This document shows, in pieces, positions 41,810-50,900 of a DNA stretch of 52,762 nt. The notes below the pieces were generated by a model. That model searched no databases. It was not told the DNA's origin and worked only from the letters and a program-made list of their open reading frames with translations. The stretch comes from Candidatus Wolfebacteria bacterium (lineage in GTDB: Bacteria; Patescibacteriota; Minisyncoccia; Phycocordibacterales; GCA-2401445): the NCBI GenBank assembly GCA_002401445.1, contig NVTD01000037.1, positions 1 through 52,762 of the forward strand, in the 5' to 3' direction. The position numbers were made by a program, and so were the translations under genes. Position 1 is the first letter of the stretch, and each line of letters starts with the position of its first letter.

Positions 41810-44800
41810 ATGGATAGGAAATTCGTACATTTGCATAACCACAGTCACTATAGTCTGCTTAATGCTCTACCCAAGATCCCTGAATTGGTAAAGCAAGCAA
41901 AGAAGGAAGGTATGAATGCGCTCGCACTTACCGATGATTGCAACATGTACGGGGCAATTGATTTCTATCAAACATGCAAAAAAAATGACATCAAACCCAT
42001 ATTTGGAGTTGATGCATTTCTTGCTACGCGTACACGTCACGACAAACAAGCCGGCATAGATAATCGAAGGCCAAGAGTTGTCCTGCTTGCAGAAAACATG
42101 GCGGGATACAAAAACCTCATAAAGCTAATGACCTATGCCAATCTCGAGGGCTTCTATTACAAGCCACGAATTGATCATGAATTAATGGAAAAATATTCTG
42201 AAGGACTCATCTGTATTGTTTCTACAAACAACAGTGAAATCAGTAACGCTCTTCGCGATAACAACAAAGAGAAAGCGAACGAACTTCTATCTTGGTACAA
42301 AGGTGTCTATGGAGCTGACAATCTATTTCTAGAAATCACTCATCATCCCAATCTAGAAGGACATACTGAACTTGTTACTAGAATTAAGGAATTTTCAACT
42401 GAAACGAATACACCACTCGTTGCCGCACACAACATCTATTACATGACACCGGATGACAAAAAAGCTCGTACGACTCTCATGTCAGTACAAACGAGCGGTG
42501 GTGCTAGTCAACAGTATGGAACTGAAGATGACTTTTCTTTTGTCAGTACAAAAGACATGTTGAAATGGTTTCGTGACTCTCCGGATGCAATAGACAATAC
42601 TCAAAAAATTGCTGACAGATGTAATGTGGAACTCACACTTGGTGAATGGTTCTTCCCAAACTTTCCTGTTCCAGAGGGAGAGACATATGAAAGCGTTCTG
42701 CGCAAACTTGTATACGACGGAATTTCTATGCGTGGATTGGAGAGAACAGACGAATTGATCACACGTATTGAGTATGAACTTAAGGTTATTAAAGACAAAG
42801 GTTATGAGGGATATTTCCTTGTAGTTGCCGACTTACTTAATTTTGCACACAAAGAAAAGATACTAACAACTATTCGAGGTTCTGTTGCTGGATCCATGGT
42901 GACCTTTCTCGCACGCATCACGAACGTAAACCCATTTGAATATAAACTTCCCTTTGAGCGTTTCCTCAATCCAGAGAGACCGAGTGCTCCTGATATCGAT
43001 ATGGACTTTGCTGACAATAGACGCGATGAAGTTATTCAATATGCTCGTGAAAAATATGGTGAAGATAAAGTTGCACAAATTGGTACCTTTGGAACCATGA
43101 TGGCTCGTGGGTCAGTTCGCGACACAACACGTGCACTCGGGTTTCCATATGAAAAGGGTGACCAAATCGCAAAATTGATACCGATGGGTAGTCAGGGATT
43201 TCCTATGACGATTACGCACGCTCTTGAACTAGTTCCAGAACTCTCTGGGTTGTACAAAAAAGATGCAGACACAAAAGAGATCATCAACATGGCAAAAAAA
43301 ATTGAAGGCTGTGCGCGTCACATTTCAGTTCACGCTGCTGGAGTTGTAATAGCACCAGAACCCCTAGAGAATTTTGTACCAGTTCAATACGATACGAAGG
43401 GAGACAAGAAAATTATCACGCAGTACGACATGTACAGTGTTGGTGAAGATGGAATAGGTCTTTTGAAGTTTGACTTTCTTGGTCTAAAGAACTTGTCTAT
43501 TCTCGCAGATGCGGTTGATAGGATACAGAAAATTGAGGGCCACACAGTCGATGTTGAAAATGTACCAGTTGACGACGAGAAGACATTTAAAATGCTTGCA
43601 CGAGGCGAGACTATTGGATTGTTTCAATTGAACGGAGCTGGAATGACAAAAGCACTGAAAGAACTAAAGCCATCCGTAATCCATGATATCAATGCAATGG
43701 TTGCGCTCTACCGACCAGGTCCCATGGAATCAATTCCACAGTACGTAGAGCGCAAGCATAATCCAAAGTTGGTTACTTTTCTCGATGACAGGATGCGTGA
43801 TATTTTGGATCAATCGTATGGAGTAATAACGTATCAAGATGACGTTATGATGATTGCTATTAAGCTTGCTGGATATTCATGGTTAGAAGCTGACAAGTTG
43901 CGTAAGGCAATGGGAAAGAAAATCCCGGAACTCATGGAGGAGCAAAAAAAGAAATTGTTTGCAGGACTTCTTGAACATGGAATGGCGAACGACAAGGCAG
44001 AGAAACTATGGAGTCTCATTGAACCTTTTGCCGCATATGGATTCAACAAAGCTCACGCAGCGAGCTATGGAAAGGTCGCCTATCAGACTGCATATATGAA
44101 AGCGCACTTCCCTGCTATATATATGTCGTCCGTTCTCACCGCAGACTCTGGCGATGTAGAAAAGGTTGCAGAGTTCATTACAGAGTGTAAACGAATGAAG
44201 ATACCAGTTCTCCCTCCTGATATCAATGAAAGCTTTAGTGACTTTACTGTAGTAAGAAATGCAGGTGAGCCCGACAAAATTCGATTTGGACTGACGACTA
44301 TAAAAAACTTTGGTGAAGGCATCGCAAAGGCAATCATTCACGAAAGAAAAGAAAATGGAAAATTTGAATCACTCACTGATTTTCTTGATCGTGTACATGA
44401 TAAAAATTTAAATAAGAAATCTCTGGAGGCTTTAATTAAAGCTGGGGCAATGGATACGTTTGGTGATCGCTCGACACTTTATGGAAACCTGGAACTCCTT
44501 CTCACATATAACAAAGAGTCCATCCAAAATGGTGGAACTCAAGACTCTCTGTTTGGAGGTCTCAGTGATACATCGGCTCTAACACTTGCGCATGTAGATC
44601 CAATAGAACATGACGAGCAGCTTGCATGGGAGAAAGAGTTACTTGGTCTATATATTTCTGGACATCCTTTGGAGAAATTTAAAGAAAAGCTGGACAAGCG
44701 TGATAGGGACATAAAGAAGATCCGCACTGAAATGAAAACCGGGATGACAGTTGTTGTGGCTGGAATCGTAGAAGAAGTAAAGGAAATTATCACAAAGAAA

Positions 44801-44989
44801 AATGATGTGATGGCATTTGTACGTGTTGGTGATCTTTCTGGAACAATTGAGTGTGTTATTTTTCCAAAAGTATATACGACGTATAAAAATCTACTAACGA
44901 CAGATAACTGTATCGTATTAAAAGGACGTCTAAATGATAGAAATCAGGAAATAAGTCTCTTGGTTGAAAAAGTGAAGGTACTTGAATAA
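41810..44989 (+). CDS. dnaE: DNA polymerase III alpha subunit
   Basis: Replicative polymerase of the C family, DnaE1/DnaE3 type, 1059 residues. The PHP domain starts FVHLHNHSHYSLLNAL. Catalytic aspartates lie in PDIDMDFADNRRDEV, and the third in LLKFDFLGLKNL. TIRGSVAGSMV replaces the usual GRGSGAGS loop. Helix-hairpin-helix and OB-fold regions follow (VVVAGIVEEVKEI). The tau-binding C-terminus of E. coli DnaE seems absent. TATACT ends 9 nt before the ATG, so at most a few leader bases are expected. Confidence 0.96.
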   Translation: MDRKFVHLHNHSHYSLLNALPKIPELVKQAKKEGMNALALTDDCNMYGAIDFYQTCKKNDIKPIFGVDAFLATRTRHDKQAGIDNRRPRVVLLAENMAGYKNLIKLMTYANLEGFYYKPRIDHELMEKYSEGLICIVSTNNSEISNALRDNNKEKANELLSWYKGVYGADNLFLEITHHPNLEGHTELVTRIKEFSTETNTPLVAAHNIYYMTPDDKKARTTLMSVQTSGGASQQYGTEDDFSFVSTKDMLKWFRDSPDAIDNTQKIADRCNVELTLGEWFFPNFPVPEGETYESVLRKLVYDGISMRGLERTDELITRIEYELKVIKDKGYEGYFLVVADLLNFAHKEKILTTIRGSVAGSMVTFLARITNVNPFEYKLPFERFLNPERPSAPDIDMDFADNRRDEVIQYAREKYGEDKVAQIGTFGTMMARGSVRDTTRALGFPYEKGDQIAKLIPMGSQGFPMTITHALELVPELSGLYKKDADTKEIINMAKKIEGCARHISVHAAGVVIAPEPLENFVPVQYDTKGDKKIITQYDMYSVGEDGIGLLKFDFLGLKNLSILADAVDRIQKIEGHTVDVENVPVDDEKTFKMLARGETIGLFQLNGAGMTKALKELKPSVIHDINAMVALYRPGPMESIPQYVERKHNPKLVTFLDDRMRDILDQSYGVITYQDDVMMIAIKLAGYSWLEADKLRKAMGKKIPELMEEQKKKLFAGLLEHGMANDKAEKLWSLIEPFAAYGFNKAHAASYGKVAYQTAYMKAHFPAIYMSSVLTADSGDVEKVAEFITECKRMKIPVLPPDINESFSDFTVVRNAGEPDKIRFGLTTIKNFGEGIAKAIIHERKENGKFESLTDFLDRVHDKNLNKKSLEALIKAGAMDTFGDRSTLYGNLELLLTYNKESIQNGGTQDSLFGGLSDTSALTLAHVDPIEHDEQLAWEKELLGLYISGHPLEKFKEKLDKRDRDIKKIRTEMKTGMTVVVAGIVEEVKEIITKKNDVMAFVRVGDLSGTIECVIFPKVYTTYKNLLTTDNCIVLKGRLNDRNQEISLLVEKVKVLE

Positions 44990-45019
44990 TTACTCCGCCT
45001 GTGCCAATATAATAGTGTT

Positions 45020-45235
45020 AGTGAGTGAAATGATATTGCTTTCACTCATCGTGTTTACCAAATTAGGCACGCACAATGTCTAAGTTCTCCCTAAGATTAT
45101 AAAAATTAGAGCCTTCGTTGATAAGTTGTCATAACTATCTGGAAAAGGAACCTCGTTGGAGGAGTATGTGATCCATATCATGTATCTCATTGTGCGATTA
45201 CTCGGCAGCATCATTATGTTGTCGAGTACTTTTTT
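45020..45235 (+). ncRNA. Possible structured RNA between dnaE and thrS
   Basis: TATAAT (about 45009-45014) starts the region. A hairpin TGAGTGAAA/TTTCACTCA (45022-45048) follows. A perfect 9-bp long-range pair CGCACAATG (45070-45078) / CATTGTGCG (45188-45196) then encloses small hairpins (CCTC-GTTG-GAGG and TATGTGAT/ATCATGTA). The region ends in a strong terminator. It matches no RNA family I know from sequence alone. It could be a 6S-like RNA or a thrS leader. Confidence 0.4.
45200..45235 (+). terminator. Strong terminator upstream of thrS
   Basis: ACTCGGCAGCAT-CATT-ATGTTGTCGAGT is a 12-bp stem (two G-U pairs) followed by ACTTTTTT. No protein gene ends close before it, supporting an RNA transcript here. 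Confidence 0.85.
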
Positions 45236-45263
45236 GCCTATACAAATAAACAACTAAAAATGA

Positions 45264-45269
45264 TATAGT
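45264..45269 (+). promoter_or_regulatory. -10 box of thrS (leaderless type)
   Basis: TGA-TATAGT ends 7 nt before the ATG at 45277. Confidence 0.65.
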
Positions 45270-45276
45270 GTCTTTC

Positions 45277-47019
45277 ATGAGTAATCAAAACCTAGAGGAA
45301 CAAAGACACTCTCTCGCCCATCTATTAGCTGCGGCGGTTCTTGAACTATATCCTGATGCATTGCGAACTATAGGTCCCGCAATCGATGATGGCTTTTACT
45401 ATGATTTTGACAACCTTTCAATTGGGACCGATGACTTGAGAAAGATTGAGAAAAGAATGAAGAGACTACTTCCCTCTTGGAAGACTTTTGATGGGCAAGA
45501 AGTGTCTGAATCTGAGGCACGAGAAGCATTCCGGAGCAATCCATACAAGCTAGAGCTGATTGATGAAATTATTGCTAAGGGCGAGAAAATAACACTATAC
45601 ACTTCTGGAAACTTTGTAGATCTTTGTCGTGGCGGACACAGCAGTGAGATGAACAAAATTGATCCAGAATCATTTAAGCTGGACCGTGTTGCTGGTGCAT
45701 ACTGGCGTGGCGATGAGAAAAGAAAAATGCTTACTCGTATTTATGGAGTGGCATTTGATAGCAAGACAGAGCTAGAGCGATTCGAGCAAATGCGCAAGGA
45801 TGCGAAAGAGCGCGACCATCGCAAGATTGGAAAGGAGCTAGATCTCTTTACGTTCTCAGATTTGGTTGGTTCTGGACTTCCTTTATTTACTCCACGCGGA
45901 ACTCTGATGCGTGATTTAATTATTGAAAAGATTCAAACTCTCCAAAAGAATTTTGGATATGAAAAAGTAACTATTCCACACATAACTAAAAAAGCATTGT
46001 ACGAAACCTCTGGACACTGGGATAAGTTTGGTGATGAGCTATTTAAAGTACACGGGAAAAAAGAAAATGATGATTTTGTGATGAAGCCAATGAACTGTCC
46101 TCATCATACGCAGATATATGCAGCACAACCTAGGAGTTACAAGGACCTTCCATTACGTTACATGGAATCCACAATGGTGTATCGTGATGAACAGGCAGGA
46201 GAACTATTAGGACTTTCTCGCGTACGAAGTATTACACAGGACGATGGTCATGTGTTCTGTACACCTGATCAAATAAAGACTGAGGTAAAAAATATTGTTT
46301 CAGTTATAAATGATTTCTATACTTCTGTAGATATGTTGAAACCTGGACAATATTGGGTATCTCTCTCTGTTCGAGATCCAAAAACTCCAGAAGAATACCT
46401 TGGTGACGGTTCTAAATGGGATGCTGCCGAGGCCGCTCTTGAAGAAATCGCAAAGGAGGAGAACCTTCCATATAAACGTGTTGAGGGTGAAGCTGCATTT
46501 TACGGACCAAAACTTGATTTCCAATTTACAGATGCAATTGGACGCGAATGGCAATTAGGAACGGCACAGCTTGATTTTCAAATGCCTGAGCGTTTTGGGC
46601 TTGAATATACTGATTCGGATGGTGAGAGAAAGACCCCCGTAATGATCCACCGAGCAGTTGCGGGATCACTGGAGCGCTTTATGGCTGTAATGATCGAGCA
46701 TTTCGCTGGTAATTTCCCATTATGGCTCGCACCTACTCAAGTGTCAGTAATTCCTATTGGTGATGATCATGTAGAGTTTGCACAAAAAATACATAGTGCC
46801 CTAACCGAAAAAGGATTGCGAGCAGATATAAACATAACCAATGACGGTTTCGGAAAAAAGGTTCGTAAGGCAAAGAAATTCAAAATCCCCTATTTCCTAA
46901 TTATTGGAGACAAGGAAGTCGCTGATGGCAACATAACAGTTGAGAGTCGCGATGATGGAAATCTCGGACGTATGACTATTGAAGAGATTGTTGAGAAGCT
47001 TTCAAAGGAGAACAATTAA
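45277..47019 (+). CDS. thrS: Threonyl-tRNA synthetase lacking the TGS domain
   Basis: Class II synthetase of 580 residues. It begins directly with the editing domain (RHSLAHLLAAAV, GPAIDDGFYYDFD, CRGGH), so the ~60-residue N-terminal TGS domain of ordinary ThrRS is missing. Catalytic motifs 1-3 are present: MNCPHH zinc site, YRDEQAGELLGLSRVRSITQDDGHVFC and IHRAVAGSLERFM. The anticodon-binding domain ends SKENN. Editing histidines remain. The start is fixed by the leaderless promoter; the frame opens three codons earlier. Confidence 0.97.
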   Translation: MSNQNLEEQRHSLAHLLAAAVLELYPDALRTIGPAIDDGFYYDFDNLSIGTDDLRKIEKRMKRLLPSWKTFDGQEVSESEAREAFRSNPYKLELIDEIIAKGEKITLYTSGNFVDLCRGGHSSEMNKIDPESFKLDRVAGAYWRGDEKRKMLTRIYGVAFDSKTELERFEQMRKDAKERDHRKIGKELDLFTFSDLVGSGLPLFTPRGTLMRDLIIEKIQTLQKNFGYEKVTIPHITKKALYETSGHWDKFGDELFKVHGKKENDDFVMKPMNCPHHTQIYAAQPRSYKDLPLRYMESTMVYRDEQAGELLGLSRVRSITQDDGHVFCTPDQIKTEVKNIVSVINDFYTSVDMLKPGQYWVSLSVRDPKTPEEYLGDGSKWDAAEAALEEIAKEENLPYKRVEGEAAFYGPKLDFQFTDAIGREWQLGTAQLDFQMPERFGLEYTDSDGERKTPVMIHRAVAGSLERFMAVMIEHFAGNFPLWLAPTQVSVIPIGDDHVEFAQKIHSALTEKGLRADINITNDGFGKKVRKAKKFKIPYFLIIGDKEVADGNITVESRDDGNLGRMTIEEIVEKLSKENN

Positions 47020-47040
47020 AGACAAATAGAGAGGCATAAA

Positions 47041-47073
47041 AAAAACTTAGAGCTCCGAGCTCTAAGTTTTTTT
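47041..47073. terminator. Bidirectional terminator, thrS and sortase operon
   Basis: CTTAGAGCT-CCG-AGCTCTAAG with runs of A before and T after, serving both convergent transcripts. Confidence 0.9.
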
Positions 47074-47089
47074 GTTTACTTTTGTATGT

Positions 47090-47431
47090 TTATGTCTTCT
47101 TTAACTTCTTAATTTTCTTTTGCTCCGTATGAACAATATGAACCTGACGAGTCATCAACCCTGCAAGTATTAAAAGTGTTAGTAAGGTTATAATAGAACT
47201 CCATGTAACCGCTATTCCTGTATCTGGAATGTCTGCAAGTGAGAGATCTCCATTAGCAGACTCTGCATCAAACGCGGCCTGGCGTGCTGCTGCTTCACGT
47301 GCAGCAGCCTCACGTGCCGCTGCCTCATCACTAGGCAAAATAATAACTGCATCATACAGTGTCGTTACCGCAGAAGCAGAAATTGGCAAAAGTAGTGATG
47401 TAATAATAAATATTGATACTAAAATTTTCAT
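47090..47431 (-). CDS. Secreted protein with sortase-type sorting signal
   Basis: 113 residues from MKILVSIFIITSLLLPISASA, a clear signal peptide. A short Ala/Glu/Arg repeat (REAAAREAAARQAA) follows. The C-terminus reads ADIPDTGIAVTW, then a membrane helix (ITLLTLLILAGLM) and a basic tail (KKIKKLKKT). IPDTG plus helix plus positive tail is the layout of an LPXTG-type cell-wall sorting signal. It starts one base after the sortase stop (TAG-T-ATG), so it is likely the dedicated substrate of that enzyme. The open frame extends 16 codons into the sortase gene and is not used. Confidence 0.8.
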   Translation of the reverse strand: MKILVSIFIITSLLLPISASAVTTLYDAVIILPSDEAAAREAAAREAAARQAAFDAESANGDLSLADIPDTGIAVTWSSIITLLTLLILAGLMTRQVHIVHTEQKKIKKLKKT

Positions 47432-47432
47432 A

Positions 47433-47981
47433 CTATATTCTGTGAGCCTCAACAACAAATCTCTCCTGTGTAGCTCCAAAAGAATTACACGTTGAAAGTG
47501 TGAGCGAATACCCTGTATCTTCTAGCGTAACATATTCTTCACTCGCATCAACAAGACGCACATCATCAACAATATACTCATACTCCTTTTCTGATGACTC
47601 TACAAAAATACTGTCACCTACCTTTAAATCCCCGAGTCCATTTAGTGCTCGATAATTTTGATTATGCACAACTGTAAGCGAACTAGAATGCCCAAAGACA
47701 AACATACGTCCACGCTCTCCAAGTCTTACAGAATCAGGATGGCGCACAGCACCTTCTTTTAGTGCAGAGTCCAGCGTTGCAATATCATTCTCAATTGGAT
47801 TCTCGATTGTTGTATCAACGCCAATAACAGGTATGGTAATTTTTATTGGATCATTCACATCCTCGGAGAATAAATAGTTAACTCCAGCAAAATCGCTAAC
47901 AGCGATAACACCAGCAAAAAGAACACCGAATAGTGCAATCCAGATTGCAATCAATATACTAGCCTTTTTTATATGTACCAT
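47433..47981 (-). CDS. Sortase
   Basis: Cysteine transpeptidase of 182 residues anchored by one N-terminal membrane helix (ASILIAIWIALFGVLFAGVIAV). Sortase hallmarks are IPVIGVDTTIENP, catalytic His in FVFGHSSS, catalytic Cys in TLSTCNSFG and Arg in QERFVVEA. It is expected to cleave an LPXTG-like signal and join the protein to a surface acceptor. The next gene, one base away, encodes a protein with IPDTG. It lies 2 nt after gyrB and may be cotranscribed with it. Confidence 0.92.
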   Translation of the reverse strand: MVHIKKASILIAIWIALFGVLFAGVIAVSDFAGVNYLFSEDVNDPIKITIPVIGVDTTIENPIENDIATLDSALKEGAVRHPDSVRLGERGRMFVFGHSSSLTVVHNQNYRALNGLGDLKVGDSIFVESSEKEYEYIVDDVRLVDASEEYVTLEDTGYSLTLSTCNSFGATQERFVVEAHRI

Positions 47982-47983
47982 AA

Positions 47984-50900
47984 TTATACGTCCAAGGTTG
48001 CCATTTTGGCATTGCTTTGAATGAAAGCCTTCCTCGCTGCAACATCTGTACCCATCAATACATCAAATACCTTGTCTGCTGCAGTTCCGTCATCAATAGT
48101 CACTTGCTTCAATACACGTCTCTCCGGATCCATAGTTGTCTCCCATAGCTCTTCTGGATTCATCTCTCCGAGACCCTTATATCGCTGTATGCTTACTTTT
48201 GGTGCTTTCTTGCTCCCCTGAGCTTGTCGAGGGGTTGCTTTTCCATCATCATCGTCCTCGTCAGGATCAGCCTCTGCATCAGCCTCGTCATCAAGATTGA
48301 TACCTTCTTTTTTCAACCACTCAGTTTTTGAATCTTCTGTGTAAAAATACAGAACCTCCTTTCCTTTCTTAATTTTATACAAAGGTGGCTGTGCTACATA
48401 TACAAATCCCCCTTCTATTAATGGCTTGAAATATCTATACAGCAGAGTGAGAAGGAGTGTTCGAATGTGTGCTCCGTCTACGTCAGCATCAGTAGCAATA
48501 ATAATTTTATGGTATCGCAATTTATCAATATCAAATACATCCCCAATTGCTGTTCCAAGAGCAACAACCAAAGACTTAATTTCTGTGTGTGCAAGCATCT
48601 TATCTAAACGAGCGCGCTCAACATTCAAAATCTTTCCTTTCAGGGGCATGATTGCCTGAGTCACACGGTCTCGTCCTTGCTTAGCACTATTATGAACAAA
48701 TACCCCTGAAGCCAATGCAAAATTATGAGTATGAGAAACCTCAATATCATACACGTCCTGCGTCTCTTGTAGCTTCTTTATACTCAGAACTTTGTGATTA
48801 TACGTTTCTAGTGTCGCCAACAATTTCTTATTGTCCTGTTCAAAATATCGACTCAAGACAGACTGATAAGTTAATCTGCTTTTATCATTTTGCTCAATTC
48901 GTACTTCATCATACTTACCTAGCTGATCTACATCATACAATTCCTTCAAAAGAGACATGCTTTTCTGATAGTAGGTTTTATTCAAAGCCTCTTTCCTTTT
49001 AGCACGAAAATCTGCAGTCCACTGCTTTTTGGTCTTTTCTGCCCTCCATGTACGCAGTGCCTCATCTTTCCATTGATCATGAGCTAACTCCGACAAGTAT
49101 TTCTTAGCTTTTGGATTTTCTGAAAAATGCTTTTTTACTCTTATAGCTTGATTTTCTACATTTTGATTAACACTCCAATACTTTTTTTGCTCTTGATTTA
49201 ACCTTTGAATATTTTCCTCTCGATATTTCTCGTTACTATTATAAAACTTGAGAAATTGCTCTCCCATGTATTTTTTATACACTGGATCAGACCATTGTTT
49301 TTTTGCTTTTTCAGACAACATTGCACTATGCTTTTTTGAAATTTCGCTTGCTCGTAATTTATATTCTGGTTTTTGGTGTGCTATTCTTGCTTTTTCTTTT
49401 GCTAGAGGGGTATGCAAAGTGAGACTGGCGTGTTTTTGATGCACTTCTAAATGTGCGTCTTTACTTAACCTTAGAATATTTGCTGGATTATTATTTAATT
49501 TATTAAAATCGACATGATGGCGATGTGTTCCATTATTTTTTTCATACACATCATTTGCCAGATTCCACTCATCAGATAGCATGTGTGTAAATATCCACCT
49601 ATCCTCATTGGGACTCAATACCATTTCATATCCCTCAATTGTTATTCTCTTACCAATTTTAGAAAACTGCCTATAGAGTGGCATAAGACTGGAACCACTC
49701 TGTAAATTTTGTGCCTCAATATATACACCATCTCTCATCATAAACTTATGATTAGGAGTACATTTTATCTTTTCACCATTATCAAGCGTCACTTCAACTA
49801 ATTCTGCATTAAGCTTCGTCCTTCTTGGATTCGTCACTTTCTCAGTACCAATAGTGCCATCTTCCTTAATGGTATAACAAAAATTGGTCTTACCCTCACT
49901 ATCCTCCTTTATGAGATCCACAAAGGAAATATCACGACCATCAGTAAGAGCAACCTTTGTATCGGCTGAAAAACAACCTCCAGCTGAATCTCCCTCAACA
50001 ATGAATATTTCTGAAAGTGCTGGGTCTTTGCTTTGACAATCAGCGAGCTTACCTGGAAGAGTAATTCCCTCGAGAGCTCCCTTTCGCATTACATTATCTT
50101 TTGCTGCCTTTGCAGCTTTTCGTGCGCGAAGAGCAAGAAGTGACTTATTAATAATCACTCGTGCATCATCTGGGTTCTCCTCCAAGAAACTTGCCAATGC
50201 ATCCCCGAACACATTTGCAACAGCGCCTTGTGCCTCTGTACTTCCTAGTTTCGCCTTTGTTTGTCCTTCGAACTGAGGATCTGGTATCTTGACTGAAATA
50301 ACAGCAGTCAAACCCTCAAGAACATCATCTCCAGTAAAGTTCTCATCTTTTTCCTTTATTAATCCATTCTTTCGTCCATATGCATTAATAGTACGAGTAA
50401 GTGCAGTTTTAAAACCAGTAAGATGTGTCCCTCCCTCGGCAGTATGAATATTATTTGCAAATGGTGTTATACGTGAAGAAATGTCATCTACATATTGCAG
50501 AGCCACTTCGACAGTCACATCATCTAATTCTTTATCAACATAGAAAATATTTTTGTGTAGTGCTTTTTGATTTTCGTTTTGAAATTGTACGAGTGACTTC
50601 AATCCTCCTTCAAAATAGAAAGTCATACTTGGAACATCTAGTTCAAGATCACGAACATATACAACTGCATCCGAGTCAAAAGAGTCCTCTTCACGTGCAT
50701 CAATAACAGTTATTCGTAATCCCTTCACAAGATACGCTTGCTGTCTCAAGTGATCAATAATTTTCTTCCACTCAAAATCAGTTCCCTCCTTGAAAATAGT
50801 AGCGTCAGGCGAAAAGGTAATAATAGTTCCTGTATGTTTTGTCTTGCCAAGTTTCTTTACTTTTGCTTTTTGTTTTCCTTCTGAGTATTCCTGGAAATAT

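Noticed and set aside
45181-45258. Small hydrophobic ORF MYLIVRLLGS before thrS
   Set aside because: It runs through a strong terminator stem and has poor ribosome-site spacing; the RNA structure explains the sequence better.
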